A DNA stretch of 51,049 nucleotides from Methanobacteriota archaeon (GCA_002731195.1 PCAI01000015.1:7114-58162), one strand, 5' to 3'. Numbered from the stretch's first letter, positions 1 to 8,412 are shown. The notes: generated by a model not told the origin, from the letters alone. A program made the numbers and translations.

Positions 1-129
1 ATTTCTCATGGCTTCAACTGCTGCACCATCTGCAGCCTTACCATCTCCTAATCCTATCCATGCTGCTGCAGCTATTGCTGCCGATTCTGTTGCATCGAGA
101 AAATATTTTTCTAAACTGTTTGTTGCCAT
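1..129 (-). CDS. glpX: Class II fructose-1,6-bisphosphatase (GlpX), N-terminal fragment
   Basis: Only the first 43 codons lie in the window; the gene runs off the left edge. The reverse strand from the ATG at 129 reads MATNSLEKYFLDATES, followed by an Ala-rich helix and WIGLGDGKAADGAAVEAMR. The W-x-G-x-GD-x-K-x-ADGAAV-x-AMR pattern is the hallmark N-terminus of GlpX-type fructose-1,6-bisphosphatase, which dephosphorylates fructose-1,6-bisphosphate in gluconeogenesis and uses a metal cofactor. It lies 36 bases downstream of moaC on the same strand and may be cotranscribed. The family call rests on this short but very characteristic segment. Confidence 0.8.
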   Translation of the reverse strand, partial: MATNSLEKYFLDATESAAIAAAAWIGLGDGKAADGAAVEAMRN

Positions 130-165
130 GCACCTCGCAAAGCACATAGGAATTCAATTATGTGG

Positions 166-600
166 TTAATATTTGTTTTTTTCCACTACTCTTATGCCAG
201 TTATCTCGGTATCGGGATATTGCCCTTCGGAATCTTTCTCTATTGATTTTAACATGTCCAAGGCACATAATAAACCAGTACTAACTCCACACAAAGCCTC
301 CATTTCTACTCCAGTATTCCAATTACAAATCACAGAAACGGTGCACCTTAATCCCTTTTCTTCTATTATCCAATCTACTTCCGAACCTTCGATAGGGATA
401 TTATGACAATGAGGAATCATTCTCGAGGTCTCTTTAACTGCCTGTATGGCTGCTATTGTGGAAGCCTCTAAAATATCTCCTTTTTTTGTTTTCCCTTCAT
501 TTATTTTATCTACACCTTCTCTACTTAATAGCAATAGGCCAGTGGCAACTGCCTTTCTTCTGACTTTAGGTTTATTGCTGATGTCTACTATTGCATCCAT
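166..600 (-). CDS. moaC: Cyclic pyranopterin monophosphate synthase MoaC
   Basis: Full-length MoaC of 144 residues, the usual size for the stand-alone enzyme. With MoaA it converts GTP (via 3',8-cyclo-7,8-dihydro-GTP) to cyclic pyranopterin monophosphate in molybdenum cofactor synthesis. Visible family features are the N-terminal MVDIS-like segment (DAIVDISNK), the KGD-x-L-x-x-A motif near residue 40, the MIPHCHNIPI active-site segment near residues 61-70, and the GVEMEAL-x-GVS-x-xLL-x-xLDM segment near residues 97-115. The second enzyme of the same pathway, MoaE, lies just upstream on the same strand, so a small moco operon is likely. The start ATG at 600 agrees with family N-termini. Confidence 0.95.
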   Translation of the reverse strand: MDAIVDISNKPKVRRKAVATGLLLLSREGVDKINEGKTKKGDILEASTIAAIQAVKETSRMIPHCHNIPIEGSEVDWIIEEKGLRCTVSVICNWNTGVEMEALCGVSTGLLCALDMLKSIEKDSEGQYPDTEITGIRVVEKNKY

Positions 601-677
601 GATATCACTCCTGTATCGCGACTAGTATCTTACTATTTGACTAATTACACATTAAATAAAAAATAGACAAATCAAAA

Positions 678-1100
678 TTAACCTAATCCCTGCTTCCAAA
701 GCACACCATCTTCTCTTACTTCCTTTTTCCAAAGAGGTGCTTGCCTTTTTAACTCGTCAATAAGCCAACTACATGCGGCAAAACCTTCCTTCCTGTGAGG
801 AGAAGCGACATGGATACTTACAATTGGTTCCATCGGTTTAACTGTTCCAACACGATGTGCTATTGCGACAGACTTAACTCCAAATTTTTCAATAGATTCT
901 TCTGCAATCATTCTGAGTACTATTGGTAATCTTTCTTCCCATGAGTCAAACACTAATTTTTCTATTTTTATAGGTCCTTCTTTGCCTCTCACAATTCCCG
1001 TAAATGAAACCACACTTCCACAATCTTCTTTATCAATTAATTTAACTATTTTTTCCGGCTCTAATTGTTCAGACTCAACTGATACCGTCACTTTAGGCAT
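678..1100 (-). CDS. moaE: Molybdopterin synthase catalytic subunit MoaE
   Basis: MoaE is the large subunit of molybdopterin synthase, which transfers sulfur from thiocarboxylated MoaD to cyclic pyranopterin monophosphate. Recognisable segments are VVSFTGIVRG, LVFDSWEE, the VAIAHRVGTVKP strand, and the C-terminal W-x-xE-x-x-DG-x-x-W. The lysine of APLWKKE corresponds to the conserved active-site region. The open frame extends upstream to 1181, but that start would overlap the divergent gene at 1180. The ATG at 1100 (MPKVTVSVES) gives a normal 140-residue MoaE and is preferred. No moaD or moaA is visible in the window. Confidence 0.92.
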   Translation of the reverse strand: MPKVTVSVESEQLEPEKIVKLIDKEDCGSVVSFTGIVRGKEGPIKIEKLVFDSWEERLPIVLRMIAEESIEKFGVKSVAIAHRVGTVKPMEPIVSIHVASPHRKEGFAACSWLIDELKRQAPLWKKEVREDGVLWKQGLG

Positions 1101-1179
1101 ATGTCTTGGATGCGGCCATACATCTTGAATACAACGGAAATATCCCAATGTTGAAATTAAGCACAATACTCGCAAATAC

Positions 1180-2412
1180 ATGTCTGACGAACCGGTACAT
1201 ATCTTGGGCGCCGGTTTATCTGGACTTTCTGCAGCTATAGTTCTCGCAAATGCTGGTAGAGAAGTACACGTTTATGATGTTAGAAAAGATAGTGGAGCAC
1301 GTTTCGATGGGGACTTTCAAGGGATTGAAAATTGGACCTCTTCTCCGGACTTTTTTGATGAGATGCGAAGTTGGGGAATAGATCCAGATGCTTTCAAATC
1401 AGATTCGTTCAGTATCGTTGATTTGGCTCACCCTGACGATGTCATTACTCAACCTAAGACTGAAGGGATAGCATTCAGAGTTGTTGAAAGAGGTACTGAT
1501 AGCCATTGTATTGACCAGGGGCTAAAAAAACTTGCATTAGAAGCAGGTGCCGTTATACACTACGAATCACGAAAAAACCCTGAAGAATGTAATATAATAG
1601 CTGCAGGACCAAAGGATTCTAGCGCTATTGCTTTTGGCGAGATATTTCATACAGATCATCCTAATCATGTTACTCTGCAACTCAATGATAAATTGGCTCC
1701 CGGCGCTTATTCTTATCTAATAATTATAGATGGAGTGGGACTAATTTGTACATGTCTCTGGCGCCAACAAAAGCGAAGCAGTCGTTATCTGAACGAGACT
1801 ATTGCATGGTATGAGGAACATTATGAATTAAATAGAAAACCAATAAAGAGAGTAGGAGGCAAAGGAGATTTTTCACTACCAGATAAATATATCCATGAAG
1901 GGCGTTATTATGTTGGTGAGGCTGGTGGTTTACAGGATTTCATGTGGGGTTTTGGGATGAGATATGCAATAACAAGTGGCGTTTTAGCAGCTCAAAGTAT
2001 GCTCGGTAAATGTAATTATGAAGTTGAAATCCGCAACCGTCTCGTACCTCTAGTCAAATCAAGTGCCATAAATCGTTTTTTACTTAATAGAGTTGGAGAT
2101 AGAGGATTTAAATTAGCTGCTAGATATTGGATGTGGAATCAAAAACGTAAGGGCGACGGTTTGATTTTCATGCGCCGTCTTTACGCGCCAAGTATTTTTC
2201 GTAATTTATTGTGGCCTATTGCTAAATTAAGTATGTTAAGGCGGAAAAAACTGGCAGATGGCCGCTTTGTAAACAGGATGCCATTTAGAAAGGCATTAAA
2301 AAGAGACAATTGGGAACCAAGTACTAAAGCAATAGAAATAGGTAAACAATGGAATAAAGTTAGAAAATCAGGTGCAAACACATCTTTCACAGAATCAGAC
2401 ACTCAGATGTAG
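1180..2412 (+). CDS. FAD-dependent oxidoreductase, geranylgeranyl reductase-like
   Basis: A 410-residue flavoprotein. Residues 7-40 form a Rossmann dinucleotide fold (HILGAGLSGLSAAIVLANAG, then an acidic residue at the end of strand 2). Near residues 245-270 is a second FAD contact, YYVGEAGGLQDFMWGFGMRYAI, matching the G-D/E-A-x-G-x-x-x-x-x-x-G-x-G-I/M segment of the geranylgeranyl reductase and lycopene cyclase superfamily. In archaea such enzymes commonly saturate isoprenoid chains of membrane lipids, but substrates vary widely, so exact function is open. The C-terminal 120 residues are basic and contain no recognised domain. It is divergent from moaE and lies 48 bases before the enoyl-CoA hydratase gene. 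Confidence 0.7.
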   Translation: MSDEPVHILGAGLSGLSAAIVLANAGREVHVYDVRKDSGARFDGDFQGIENWTSSPDFFDEMRSWGIDPDAFKSDSFSIVDLAHPDDVITQPKTEGIAFRVVERGTDSHCIDQGLKKLALEAGAVIHYESRKNPEECNIIAAGPKDSSAIAFGEIFHTDHPNHVTLQLNDKLAPGAYSYLIIIDGVGLICTCLWRQQKRSSRYLNETIAWYEEHYELNRKPIKRVGGKGDFSLPDKYIHEGRYYVGEAGGLQDFMWGFGMRYAITSGVLAAQSMLGKCNYEVEIRNRLVPLVKSSAINRFLLNRVGDRGFKLAARYWMWNQKRKGDGLIFMRRLYAPSIFRNLLWPIAKLSMLRRKKLADGRFVNRMPFRKALKRDNWEPSTKAIEIGKQWNKVRKSGANTSFTESDTQM

Positions 2413-2460
2413 AATGCTAACTTCCGTTTGGTTGAAATAATCAATCATTATGCCACCAAC

Positions 2461-3321
2461 ATGTCTTCTTGGCCCGAACTCAAATCAATGCCTAATAATT
2501 TGGTAAACTATGGAGTAACTGATAATGGAATAGCAATAATTGAACTTATTTCAGATACAGATGGAAAACCACTTTCTGATGACCGAACATCTGTTAATAC
2601 TTACACTCGTGAGATGTGGGAAGATATTGACCAAGCCATTCTTAATGCCCGTTTTGATGGAGATGTCTCGGTCATACTTTTAACAGGTCATGGAGAAAAA
2701 TTCTTTTCGGCTGGTGCAAGTATAAACTACCTGAATACTTTATCTCCTAGATATAAATATTTTTTCTGTCTACATGCTAATGAAACTCTTTCCAGACTGG
2801 AGCAAACACCTAAATTAGTCATAGCCGCATTAAATGGACACACAGTAGGAGGAGGTTTAGAAATTGCTATGGCAGCAGATATTCGAATAGCCCATAAGGG
2901 CAATTTCCAAATTGGACTGCCAGAAGTATCTCTTGGAGTATTGGCGGGAACTGGAGGAACAGCTCGCCTAGCTCGCCTAGTTGGTAAGGCAAGGGCTATG
3001 GAAATAATGGTCACAGGGCGCAAATTTTCATTCGAAGAAGCAAGAGATATGGATCTTATTCATGACATATACGACAGTGTAGGTTTGGAAGACTTCAGAA
3101 CAGATGTTCTTGATTATGCAGGACAATTTACCTTGCCGTTAGCTGCCGCTAAGGCAATAGGTAATATCAAGCGCAGTGTTCAAAGTGGCATTGAAATACC
3201 ATTGGAATATCACTTAGCCTTGGAAAGGGAATTGCAATCGGATTTATTCCAATCTGAAGACGCGAAAGAAGGCATCGCATCATATGTGGAAAGAAGAACT
3301 CCTAGATTCAAAGGTAAGTGA
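2461..3321 (+). CDS. Enoyl-CoA hydratase/isomerase family protein
   Basis: Crotonase-fold enzyme, about 286 residues from the ATG at 2461; a TTG at 2428 in the same frame is a less likely start. Both catalytic glutamates of enoyl-CoA hydratases are present: Glu134 in the GGGLE motif and Glu155 in the PEVSLGVL motif, followed by GTGGTARL. The oxyanion-hole loop appears as FSAGASINYL. Hydration of 2-enoyl-CoA in beta-oxidation or aromatic-CoA degradation is therefore likely. The next genes encode a BoxB/PaaA-like oxygenase and a 3-hydroxyacyl-CoA dehydrogenase on the same strand, consistent with sequential steps of one pathway. The exact substrate, and hydratase versus isomerase activity, cannot be read from the sequence. 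Confidence 0.88.
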   Translation: MSSWPELKSMPNNLVNYGVTDNGIAIIELISDTDGKPLSDDRTSVNTYTREMWEDIDQAILNARFDGDVSVILLTGHGEKFFSAGASINYLNTLSPRYKYFFCLHANETLSRLEQTPKLVIAALNGHTVGGGLEIAMAADIRIAHKGNFQIGLPEVSLGVLAGTGGTARLARLVGKARAMEIMVTGRKFSFEEARDMDLIHDIYDSVGLEDFRTDVLDYAGQFTLPLAAAKAIGNIKRSVQSGIEIPLEYHLALERELQSDLFQSEDAKEGIASYVERRTPRFKGK

Positions 3322-3330
3322 TTTTTTTTT
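3322..3330 (+). terminator. T-rich putative archaeal terminator after the enoyl-CoA hydratase gene
   Basis: A run of nine T residues begins directly after the TGA stop. Archaeal RNA polymerase commonly terminates at oligo-T tracts without a hairpin. The 65-base gap to the next gene is AT-rich and could also carry its promoter. Confidence 0.4.
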
Positions 3331-3386
3331 ATTATTCTCATGTCCTCATACATTTATTCATATAGTAATTATGTATCCGCTTTTTT

Positions 3387-4532
3387 ATGGCAGATACAGA
3401 AATCGTAGAGAATTATACTCCAAACTTTGAAGCATGGGTCCAAGACTTCACTGAATGGCAAACAAGAATAGGTTTTGACCCTTCATGGTTAGGAGATTAC
3501 AGATTTGATATTAAGTTTGATTGGGATACTGCGGGTGAAAAAATAGAATTTGGTGATTTCGAGGGAATGCCAAAGTGGGAAAGAAGGATGCAAATACCCC
3601 AACAAAATATTAGGGACGCTATAATTAGTATGATTAGTGTACAAGGAGATACAGAATTTGCTAGTGTCGAACAGCAAAATCATTTGCTTGCAACAGCGCC
3701 TACAGAGTATGACATGAAATCCGCTCTTCGAATAATGTGCGAAGAACAAAGGCATGGATGGCAAATGGCTTATGTGCTGTGTACATATTTTGGTGAACAA
3801 GGAGTAAGGGAGGCTGCAAAACTTCTCGAAAGAAATGCTCAGGATGGCACTAGGATCTTAGGGTCATTCAACGCTCCGATTGATCATTGGTTGGATTTTT
3901 TCTGTTTTACTCATTTCATTGATAGAGATGGAAAATATCAATTAAAAATGTTAAGCACATCTTCTTTCAAACCTCTGGCAGCATCCATGGGGCCGATGTT
4001 AAAAGAGGAATCATTCCATCTTGGAACGGGTGCAAATGGCCTAAGAAGAATAGTAAAACAAGGAGTGATACCTTGCGAATTATTACAAAAATACCTCAAT
4101 AAATGGATTAGTACCGGACTAGATCTTTTTGGTACCGATGATTCAACCAGTGCTCAATGGGCATATGTATATGGCGTAAAAGGCAGGTATGATGAGAGAG
4201 AAAGTGATATCGAAGCAGATCGCGCACATCTGAATGAGGCAAGTAGAGAAATATATTTCCAAGAGTTAAGAGAAGAGATGAGGAGAATAAGTGCTGCTAG
4301 AAAAGAAGGAGAGCCGGACTTATTCATACCGTCCGATAAATTCAATCGAGGGATAGGAATGTATGCAGGTAAAAATTATACAATAACTGGTGAAAAATTT
4401 GATGGTTCTGATGCGGAATACCAAGATTACCTAGCAAGTGTGTTGCCAACCGATGAAGATGAAGAGACTTTAATCAATGATTATATGAAAAAAGATTGGA
4501 TTCAGTATCGAGAATGGAAAGGGAAAAAATAA
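3387..4532 (+). CDS. BoxB/PaaA-like diiron oxygenase (acyl-CoA ring epoxidase family)
   Basis: A 381-residue ferritin-fold oxygenase most like benzoyl-CoA 2,3-epoxidase subunit B (BoxB), with PaaA as a relative. Candidate diiron ligands occur in the expected order: Glu90 (GDTEFASVEQQ), Glu120-x-x-His123 (EEQRHGW), Asp166 (APIDHWLDFF) and Glu208-x-x-His211 (EESFHLG). Family phrases include DTEFASVEQQ, the LLERNAQD segment and DRDGKYQL. It is shorter than bacterial BoxB (about 470 residues). Such enzymes epoxidise a CoA-bound aromatic ring using O2 and an electron-transfer partner. No BoxA-like reductase, aromatic-CoA ligase or BoxC-like lyase lies next to it, so the natural substrate is uncertain. 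The flanking enoyl-CoA hydratase and hydroxyacyl-CoA dehydrogenase support action on a CoA thioester. Confidence 0.8.
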   Translation: MADTEIVENYTPNFEAWVQDFTEWQTRIGFDPSWLGDYRFDIKFDWDTAGEKIEFGDFEGMPKWERRMQIPQQNIRDAIISMISVQGDTEFASVEQQNHLLATAPTEYDMKSALRIMCEEQRHGWQMAYVLCTYFGEQGVREAAKLLERNAQDGTRILGSFNAPIDHWLDFFCFTHFIDRDGKYQLKMLSTSSFKPLAASMGPMLKEESFHLGTGANGLRRIVKQGVIPCELLQKYLNKWISTGLDLFGTDDSTSAQWAYVYGVKGRYDERESDIEADRAHLNEASREIYFQELREEMRRISAARKEGEPDLFIPSDKFNRGIGMYAGKNYTITGEKFDGSDAEYQDYLASVLPTDEDEETLINDYMKKDWIQYREWKGKK

Positions 4533-4548
4533 GAAGGAAGGTATTATT

Positions 4549-5112
4549 ATGCAACATTTATCTCTTCTCGCTTTCGACAAAAAGAAATGTGAACCATTTT
4601 TCAATAGACTAACTGATTTATTTTATGAACACCATCATTCAGATTTGCAAAAACCTGACGAATATGAACGTCTACTATACATGGTAAGAAGGCCATATGA
4701 TGACAGTATGTTGGATATGATAGATGATTGGATGGGCCTCGAAAGGAGGGAGTGGAAAGAAGAAACTACGCGTGAAGTTAAATTAGCACTATATGCAATC
4801 AAATATCCTGATACATTACTTATTGATAGTTTCACACAGAAGGCAAGATCTGACTTAACCCGTCTTTCTAGTTATCTCCACTTTACACATCACACATATG
4901 CTATTTGGGATGAAGATACAAGAAAAGGATTGTCTAAATTAGGAATTAATATACCTTCTACCAATGTAGCTGACCCATTTATTTATGGGGCATATGTGAG
5001 TGCAATAGAACTTTTGAAAGATATTGCACCTTTTACCTGTTTTTTGGAACATGACGTCCCTCGGCAAAGATTATTTCAGTCCGCACTAGCATCTTATGGG
5101 CGTGAGGGTTGA
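4549..5112 (+). CDS. Uncharacterised protein in the oxygenase operon
   Basis: A 187-residue, soluble, mostly helical protein with no family I can name with confidence. It has charged N-terminal helices (residues 1-90), then a segment near residues 110-130 (LHFTHHTYAIWDEDTRKGL) resembling the YAIWDxxV/T motif of some uncharacterised helix-hairpin-helix, glycosylase-like proteins. It lies 16 bases downstream of the diiron oxygenase gene, and its stop overlaps the upstream TTG candidate start of the hydroxyacyl-CoA dehydrogenase gene. This implies cotranscription, so an accessory role is possible. No signal peptide, transmembrane segment or metal-binding cysteine pattern is seen. Confidence 0.6.
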   Translation: MQHLSLLAFDKKKCEPFFNRLTDLFYEHHHSDLQKPDEYERLLYMVRRPYDDSMLDMIDDWMGLERREWKEETTREVKLALYAIKYPDTLLIDSFTQKARSDLTRLSSYLHFTHHTYAIWDEDTRKGLSKLGINIPSTNVADPFIYGAYVSAIELLKDIAPFTCFLEHDVPRQRLFQSALASYGREG

Positions 5113-5147
5113 GTAAGTCTATGGACTTAAGCATACAACCAACCAAT

Positions 5148-6032
5148 ATGACAATCAAGTCCGTCGCAGTAATAGGTGCTGGTACAATGGGGGCAGGGAT
5201 TGCCCAAATATGCGCACAAAGAGGATGGAAGACTAAAATTTTTGATACATCCCAAGAAAGTCTTCAGAATTCCCTTAGTGCTATTAATTTATTTTGGGAG
5301 AAAGGCGTTTCTCTTGGAAAAACTACTGAAGACCAAATAAGCACATGGTCTCAAAATTTAGAAACTCATACGGACATGGCCAAAGCGGTTTCAAGTACTG
5401 ATATTGTGATTGAAGCGGTGCCGGAGATTCTGTCGCTAAAAAAATCAATATTTTCCAAATTAGATGATATACTTCCTAAAGAAACAATACTAGCCACTAA
5501 CACTTCTAGTTTATCTATCTCAGAGATAGCAAATGCAACAAATAGGCCAGAAAGAGTGATTGGAATGCACTTCTTCAATCCTGTTCCGATAATGAAACTG
5601 ATTGAAATAGTTAGGCATGATAGGTGTTCGGAAGAAACAATAAGTGCTGCGGAATCAATTGGTTTAGAACTAGGTAAAAGAACAATACTTGTAAATGATG
5701 TTCCAGGTTTTGCTACAAGTAGATTAGGAGTTGTTCTAGGTAATGAAGCGATAAAGATGTTAGCAGAAGGTGTTGCATCTGCGAGTGATATTGATACTGC
5801 AATGATGCTCGGTTACAAACACCCCATTGGTCCATTGGAATTGACAGATTTAGTTGGCCTGGATGTTAGGAGAGACATCCTCCACAATCTTGCAAATTCC
5901 TTTTCTGATGATTCATACTTGCCGCATCCTCTTCTGGAAAAACTAGTAGAAGATGGAAATCTCGGTATTAAAACAGGCAGAGGGATATATGACTGGTCTA
6001 ATGGTACAAGAGAAGATCGAAACGATTTGTGA
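5148..6032 (+). CDS. 3-hydroxyacyl-CoA dehydrogenase
   Basis: NAD-dependent 3-hydroxyacyl/3-hydroxybutyryl-CoA dehydrogenase, about 294 residues from the ATG at 5148 (MTIKSVAVIGAG). Upstream in-frame TTG (5109) and ATG (5121) starts add a short tail and are less like family N-termini. Residues 6-14 form the GAGTMGAG dinucleotide loop. TNTSSLSI and the HFFNPVPIMKLIEIV segment carry the catalytic His and substrate-binding residues. The C-terminal domain contains KHPIGPLELTDLVGLD. It oxidises L-3-hydroxyacyl-CoA to 3-oxoacyl-CoA, the step after the hydratase encoded upstream. A PaaH-like role is plausible but not shown. Confidence 0.92.
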   Translation: MTIKSVAVIGAGTMGAGIAQICAQRGWKTKIFDTSQESLQNSLSAINLFWEKGVSLGKTTEDQISTWSQNLETHTDMAKAVSSTDIVIEAVPEILSLKKSIFSKLDDILPKETILATNTSSLSISEIANATNRPERVIGMHFFNPVPIMKLIEIVRHDRCSEETISAAESIGLELGKRTILVNDVPGFATSRLGVVLGNEAIKMLAEGVASASDIDTAMMLGYKHPIGPLELTDLVGLDVRRDILHNLANSFSDDSYLPHPLLEKLVEDGNLGIKTGRGIYDWSNGTREDRNDL

Positions 6033-6041
6033 GGTATTTTT

Positions 6042-6305
6042 TTGACATTCGCTATAGAATTAATAGGTTTATTTGCAGGTTTTCTAGGCGTCATTGCATG
6101 GATCCCTCAAATCAAAGAGGTTTGGGTTGAAAAATCTCACGAGGGAATTTCACTACCTACTTTTTTCCTTGTAGCCGCTGCTCTTATTTTATGGTTATTT
6201 TATGGGATATTAATAATGTCATATTCTATAATAATAGCAAATATAGCGGCTCTAGTTTGCATATTATTGGTTATTTTTGGTGTTTTGAAGATACGCCATT
6301 CATAG
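6042..6305 (+). CDS. SemiSWEET/PQ-loop membrane transporter
   Basis: An 87-residue, three-helix membrane protein: helices at about residues 4-22, 40-58 and 62-82. The first helix ends in WIPQIKEVW, the PQ-loop signature of the MtN3/SWEET superfamily, followed by the S-x-E-G-I-S-L turn characteristic of SemiSWEETs. SemiSWEETs dimerise and move small sugars or other small solutes down a gradient. The start is a TTG, 9 bases after the upstream stop. Its position as last gene of the CoA-pathway block suggests uptake of a small substrate, though this may be coincidental. It converges on the Rieske gene, with 8 bases between the stops. Confidence 0.82.
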   Translation: MTFAIELIGLFAGFLGVIAWIPQIKEVWVEKSHEGISLPTFFLVAAALILWLFYGILIMSYSIIIANIAALVCILLVIFGVLKIRHS

Positions 6306-6313
6306 TCCTATAT

Positions 6314-7372
6314 TCATAACTCAGTTAATATTCTATGGAAATAATGCACCCCTTTTTCCATACTAGGAGAATATCTACCTCTATCATATGAAGAACTGCT
6401 TACTCCTATCTGTACTGCCTCCACTATTTCTTGATCCTCTTTCTCGACTTTATCCAAATCTCCTCCTGCACCATCTCCGATTAGGGCAGAGTTCCCAACA
6501 TATCTTTGATAAATTATCTCAGTTTTATTGACCGATAGGGGCACTACTAAATTTACCGACAAGCCCCATGGATAGAAGTTAAGCATCAATCCAGGAAATA
6601 TCCAAAAATAATAGGCTGCAATTTTTTTCCCATAATCTTTTGATTCTTCAGGTATGTCAAATGTATCTTCTTCACCCTTTGCAATTCCTATTTGTAGTAC
6701 TCCATTTTCAAATATTTCTGTCTCATAGTCATCATAACTCAATACTTCATTTAATCCCGAATGGACATAAGGTATATGAAAACCTTCAAGATAGTTATCA
6801 ACATATAAGGCCCAATTTGCATTTATTGTATATGACCTATAGTATTCTGAGTCATGAGTAAAAGACTCGATATCTAACCATCCTATCCTATCTTCTAAAA
6901 ACTGAATCCATTCAGGATTCATTCTTTCTTTTAGTGAAGTAAATAACAGACCTTTCCATCTCATGGTTGAGAAACCTACTAAATTGTCGGAATATTGGGG
7001 AAAATTAACAACTCCTTCGAATTTTGGCATATTTTTGATACATCCATTCAAATCAAAAGTTCTTCCATGATATTTACACCTTAGAGTATTTGACTTAGTA
7101 GGTTCGGTATTGACCAGCATCCCTCTATGCGTACATACATTTGAAAGGGATTTAATTACTCCATCTCTAGTTAAAATGATGGATTCATTCATTAGTTTTT
7201 TTGAATGTAGTATTGGAATTATGTTTTTTTCAGATAATTGATCTTCATGTGCCGAGAAGTGCCACATATTTACTATCTTACTCTTAATATCTGCGAATAT
7301 TTCCTTATTCGTGTAATATTCTGAGGGCAGTGTTTCAGCTAACTCAATATTTTTATCTATCAGTTTCGCCAT
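6314..7372 (-). CDS. Rieske-type aromatic ring-hydroxylating oxygenase, alpha subunit
   Basis: A 352-residue Rieske non-heme iron oxygenase. The N-terminal domain holds the [2Fe-2S] motif C-T-H-R-G (about residue 82) and C-K-Y-H-G (about residue 99). The catalytic domain holds the mononuclear iron motif around residues 190-206 (DNYLEGFHIPYVHSGL: Asn/Asp, Glu, His-x4-His). The family includes aromatic dioxygenases, choline monooxygenase and demethylases. The sequence does not separate these, and no reductase or beta subunit is adjacent. It is the last gene of a minus-strand series (grpE, DUF1499, this gene) and faces the BoxB-like operon tail-to-tail, so two oxygenase systems lie close together. 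Confidence 0.88.
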   Translation of the reverse strand: MAKLIDKNIELAETLPSEYYTNKEIFADIKSKIVNMWHFSAHEDQLSEKNIIPILHSKKLMNESIILTRDGVIKSLSNVCTHRGMLVNTEPTKSNTLRCKYHGRTFDLNGCIKNMPKFEGVVNFPQYSDNLVGFSTMRWKGLLFTSLKERMNPEWIQFLEDRIGWLDIESFTHDSEYYRSYTINANWALYVDNYLEGFHIPYVHSGLNEVLSYDDYETEIFENGVLQIGIAKGEEDTFDIPEESKDYGKKIAAYYFWIFPGLMLNFYPWGLSVNLVVPLSVNKTEIIYQRYVGNSALIGDGAGGDLDKVEKEDQEIVEAVQIGVSSSSYDRGRYSPSMEKGVHYFHRILTEL

Positions 7373-7378
7373 GATATA

Positions 7379-7900
7379 CTAGTCTCCGTAGATGCACCTG
7401 GATGTAGATATTTCCGCTTCTAGCATATGATTCGTAAATGAATCTACTCGCTCGTCATTGACGCCTAAATCACTTACTCCAAGTCTGGATTTAGAATAAA
7501 TATACATGACAACTTCTTCATCTTCACAATGTAAATTAACTACGAAATCGTCCGGAAATTTCCAAAATGATGTCCTAAAAACTCCATGGACATGATTTGG
7601 CCATTCTTGTAATATTTCTCCAGAATTTATTTCCACCCATATCAATACCTCATGCATAACATTACTCTTATTCGATTCAAATCGAATTTCAGAAATGCCA
7701 TTTCCTCTGTGAGGATTCGGGCCAACCATTGTACAATTTTTTGATTTATCCGGGCAAGAATCGGGGAATTCTTCAGGTTTAATTAATTTATCTGGTGCAA
7801 TAATCTGAATCGTTGCTACAGTAACGGCATAAACAACCAATATCGTTAGGAATATTTGCCATAAATTATTTTTATATTCACGTTTAAGCAATAAATTCAC
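7379..7900 (-). CDS. DUF1499 family membrane-anchored protein
   Basis: 173 residues with one N-terminal transmembrane segment (about 13-34) and an external or soluble domain. The domain matches DUF1499: an early Cys-rich CPDKSKNC stretch (here followed by MVGPNPHRG), a central DDFVVNLHCEDEE strand, and the SRLGVSDLGVNDERV motif near residues 138-152, equivalent to the RSASRxGxSDxGVNRxRV signature. Function is unknown for the family. The start codon overlaps the grpE stop by four bases (ATGA), implying translational coupling. It precedes the Rieske oxygenase gene by 6 bases. Confidence 0.75.
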   Translation of the reverse strand: MNLLLKREYKNNLWQIFLTILVVYAVTVATIQIIAPDKLIKPEEFPDSCPDKSKNCTMVGPNPHRGNGISEIRFESNKSNVMHEVLIWVEINSGEILQEWPNHVHGVFRTSFWKFPDDFVVNLHCEDEEVVMYIYSKSRLGVSDLGVNDERVDSFTNHMLEAEISTSRCIYGD

Positions 7901-8412
7901 CCTTCGTAAACAATTACCTTTGTGGCACGCAATACTCTATCATGTAATTTATAACCATCTTCTATGACTTGAAATATTTTGCCCGGTTCTTCTCCCTCGG
8001 GGCAAGGAATTGATGCTATTGCTTCCATGCACGTTGGATCAAAAGAACTCTCTGAAATCTCTATCTTTTTGACTCCTTCAATACTTAATGCAGCAGACAT
8101 ACTTTCAAGTGTTAATTTAACTCCTTCAAAAATTGATTCAGAAATTTCCTCGTCCCCGCTACTTTCTATCGCTCTACTGAGATTATCAATAATCGGAATT
8201 AGTCTAGATGCTAAATTAGCACCTCCATATTTAACAGCATCATTTTTATCTCTAATCGATCTTTGTCTTATATTGACAATTTCTGCAACTGAGTATTGTA
8301 ATTCCTTTTCCAATTCTAAGACTCGTGACTCCATTGTCTGGAGAGGGTCCGCTGACTCCTCTTCTTCTACATCTTCTTCGAGGGGGGCATCGCTCTCCGG
8401 TTCTTCAGACAT
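7897..8412 (-). CDS. grpE: GrpE, nucleotide exchange factor for DnaK/Hsp70
   Basis: 171 residues with the three-part GrpE layout. An acidic disordered N-terminus (about 1-25, rich in Glu/Asp) is followed by a long coiled coil (about 27-90, ending AxRLIPIIDNLSRAI). The compact beta domain (about 110-171) contains the FDPTCMEAIASIP and HDRVLRATKVIV segments. GrpE releases ADP from DnaK to reset the chaperone cycle. In archaea it is found only in lineages that acquired the bacterial DnaK system. dnaK and dnaJ are not in this window. It lies 40 bases downstream of the ABCE1 stop codon on the same strand. Confidence 0.92.
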   Translation of the reverse strand: MSEEPESDAPLEEDVEEEESADPLQTMESRVLELEKELQYSVAEIVNIRQRSIRDKNDAVKYGGANLASRLIPIIDNLSRAIESSGDEEISESIFEGVKLTLESMSAALSIEGVKKIEISESSFDPTCMEAIASIPCPEGEEPGKIFQVIEDGYKLHDRVLRATKVIVYEG

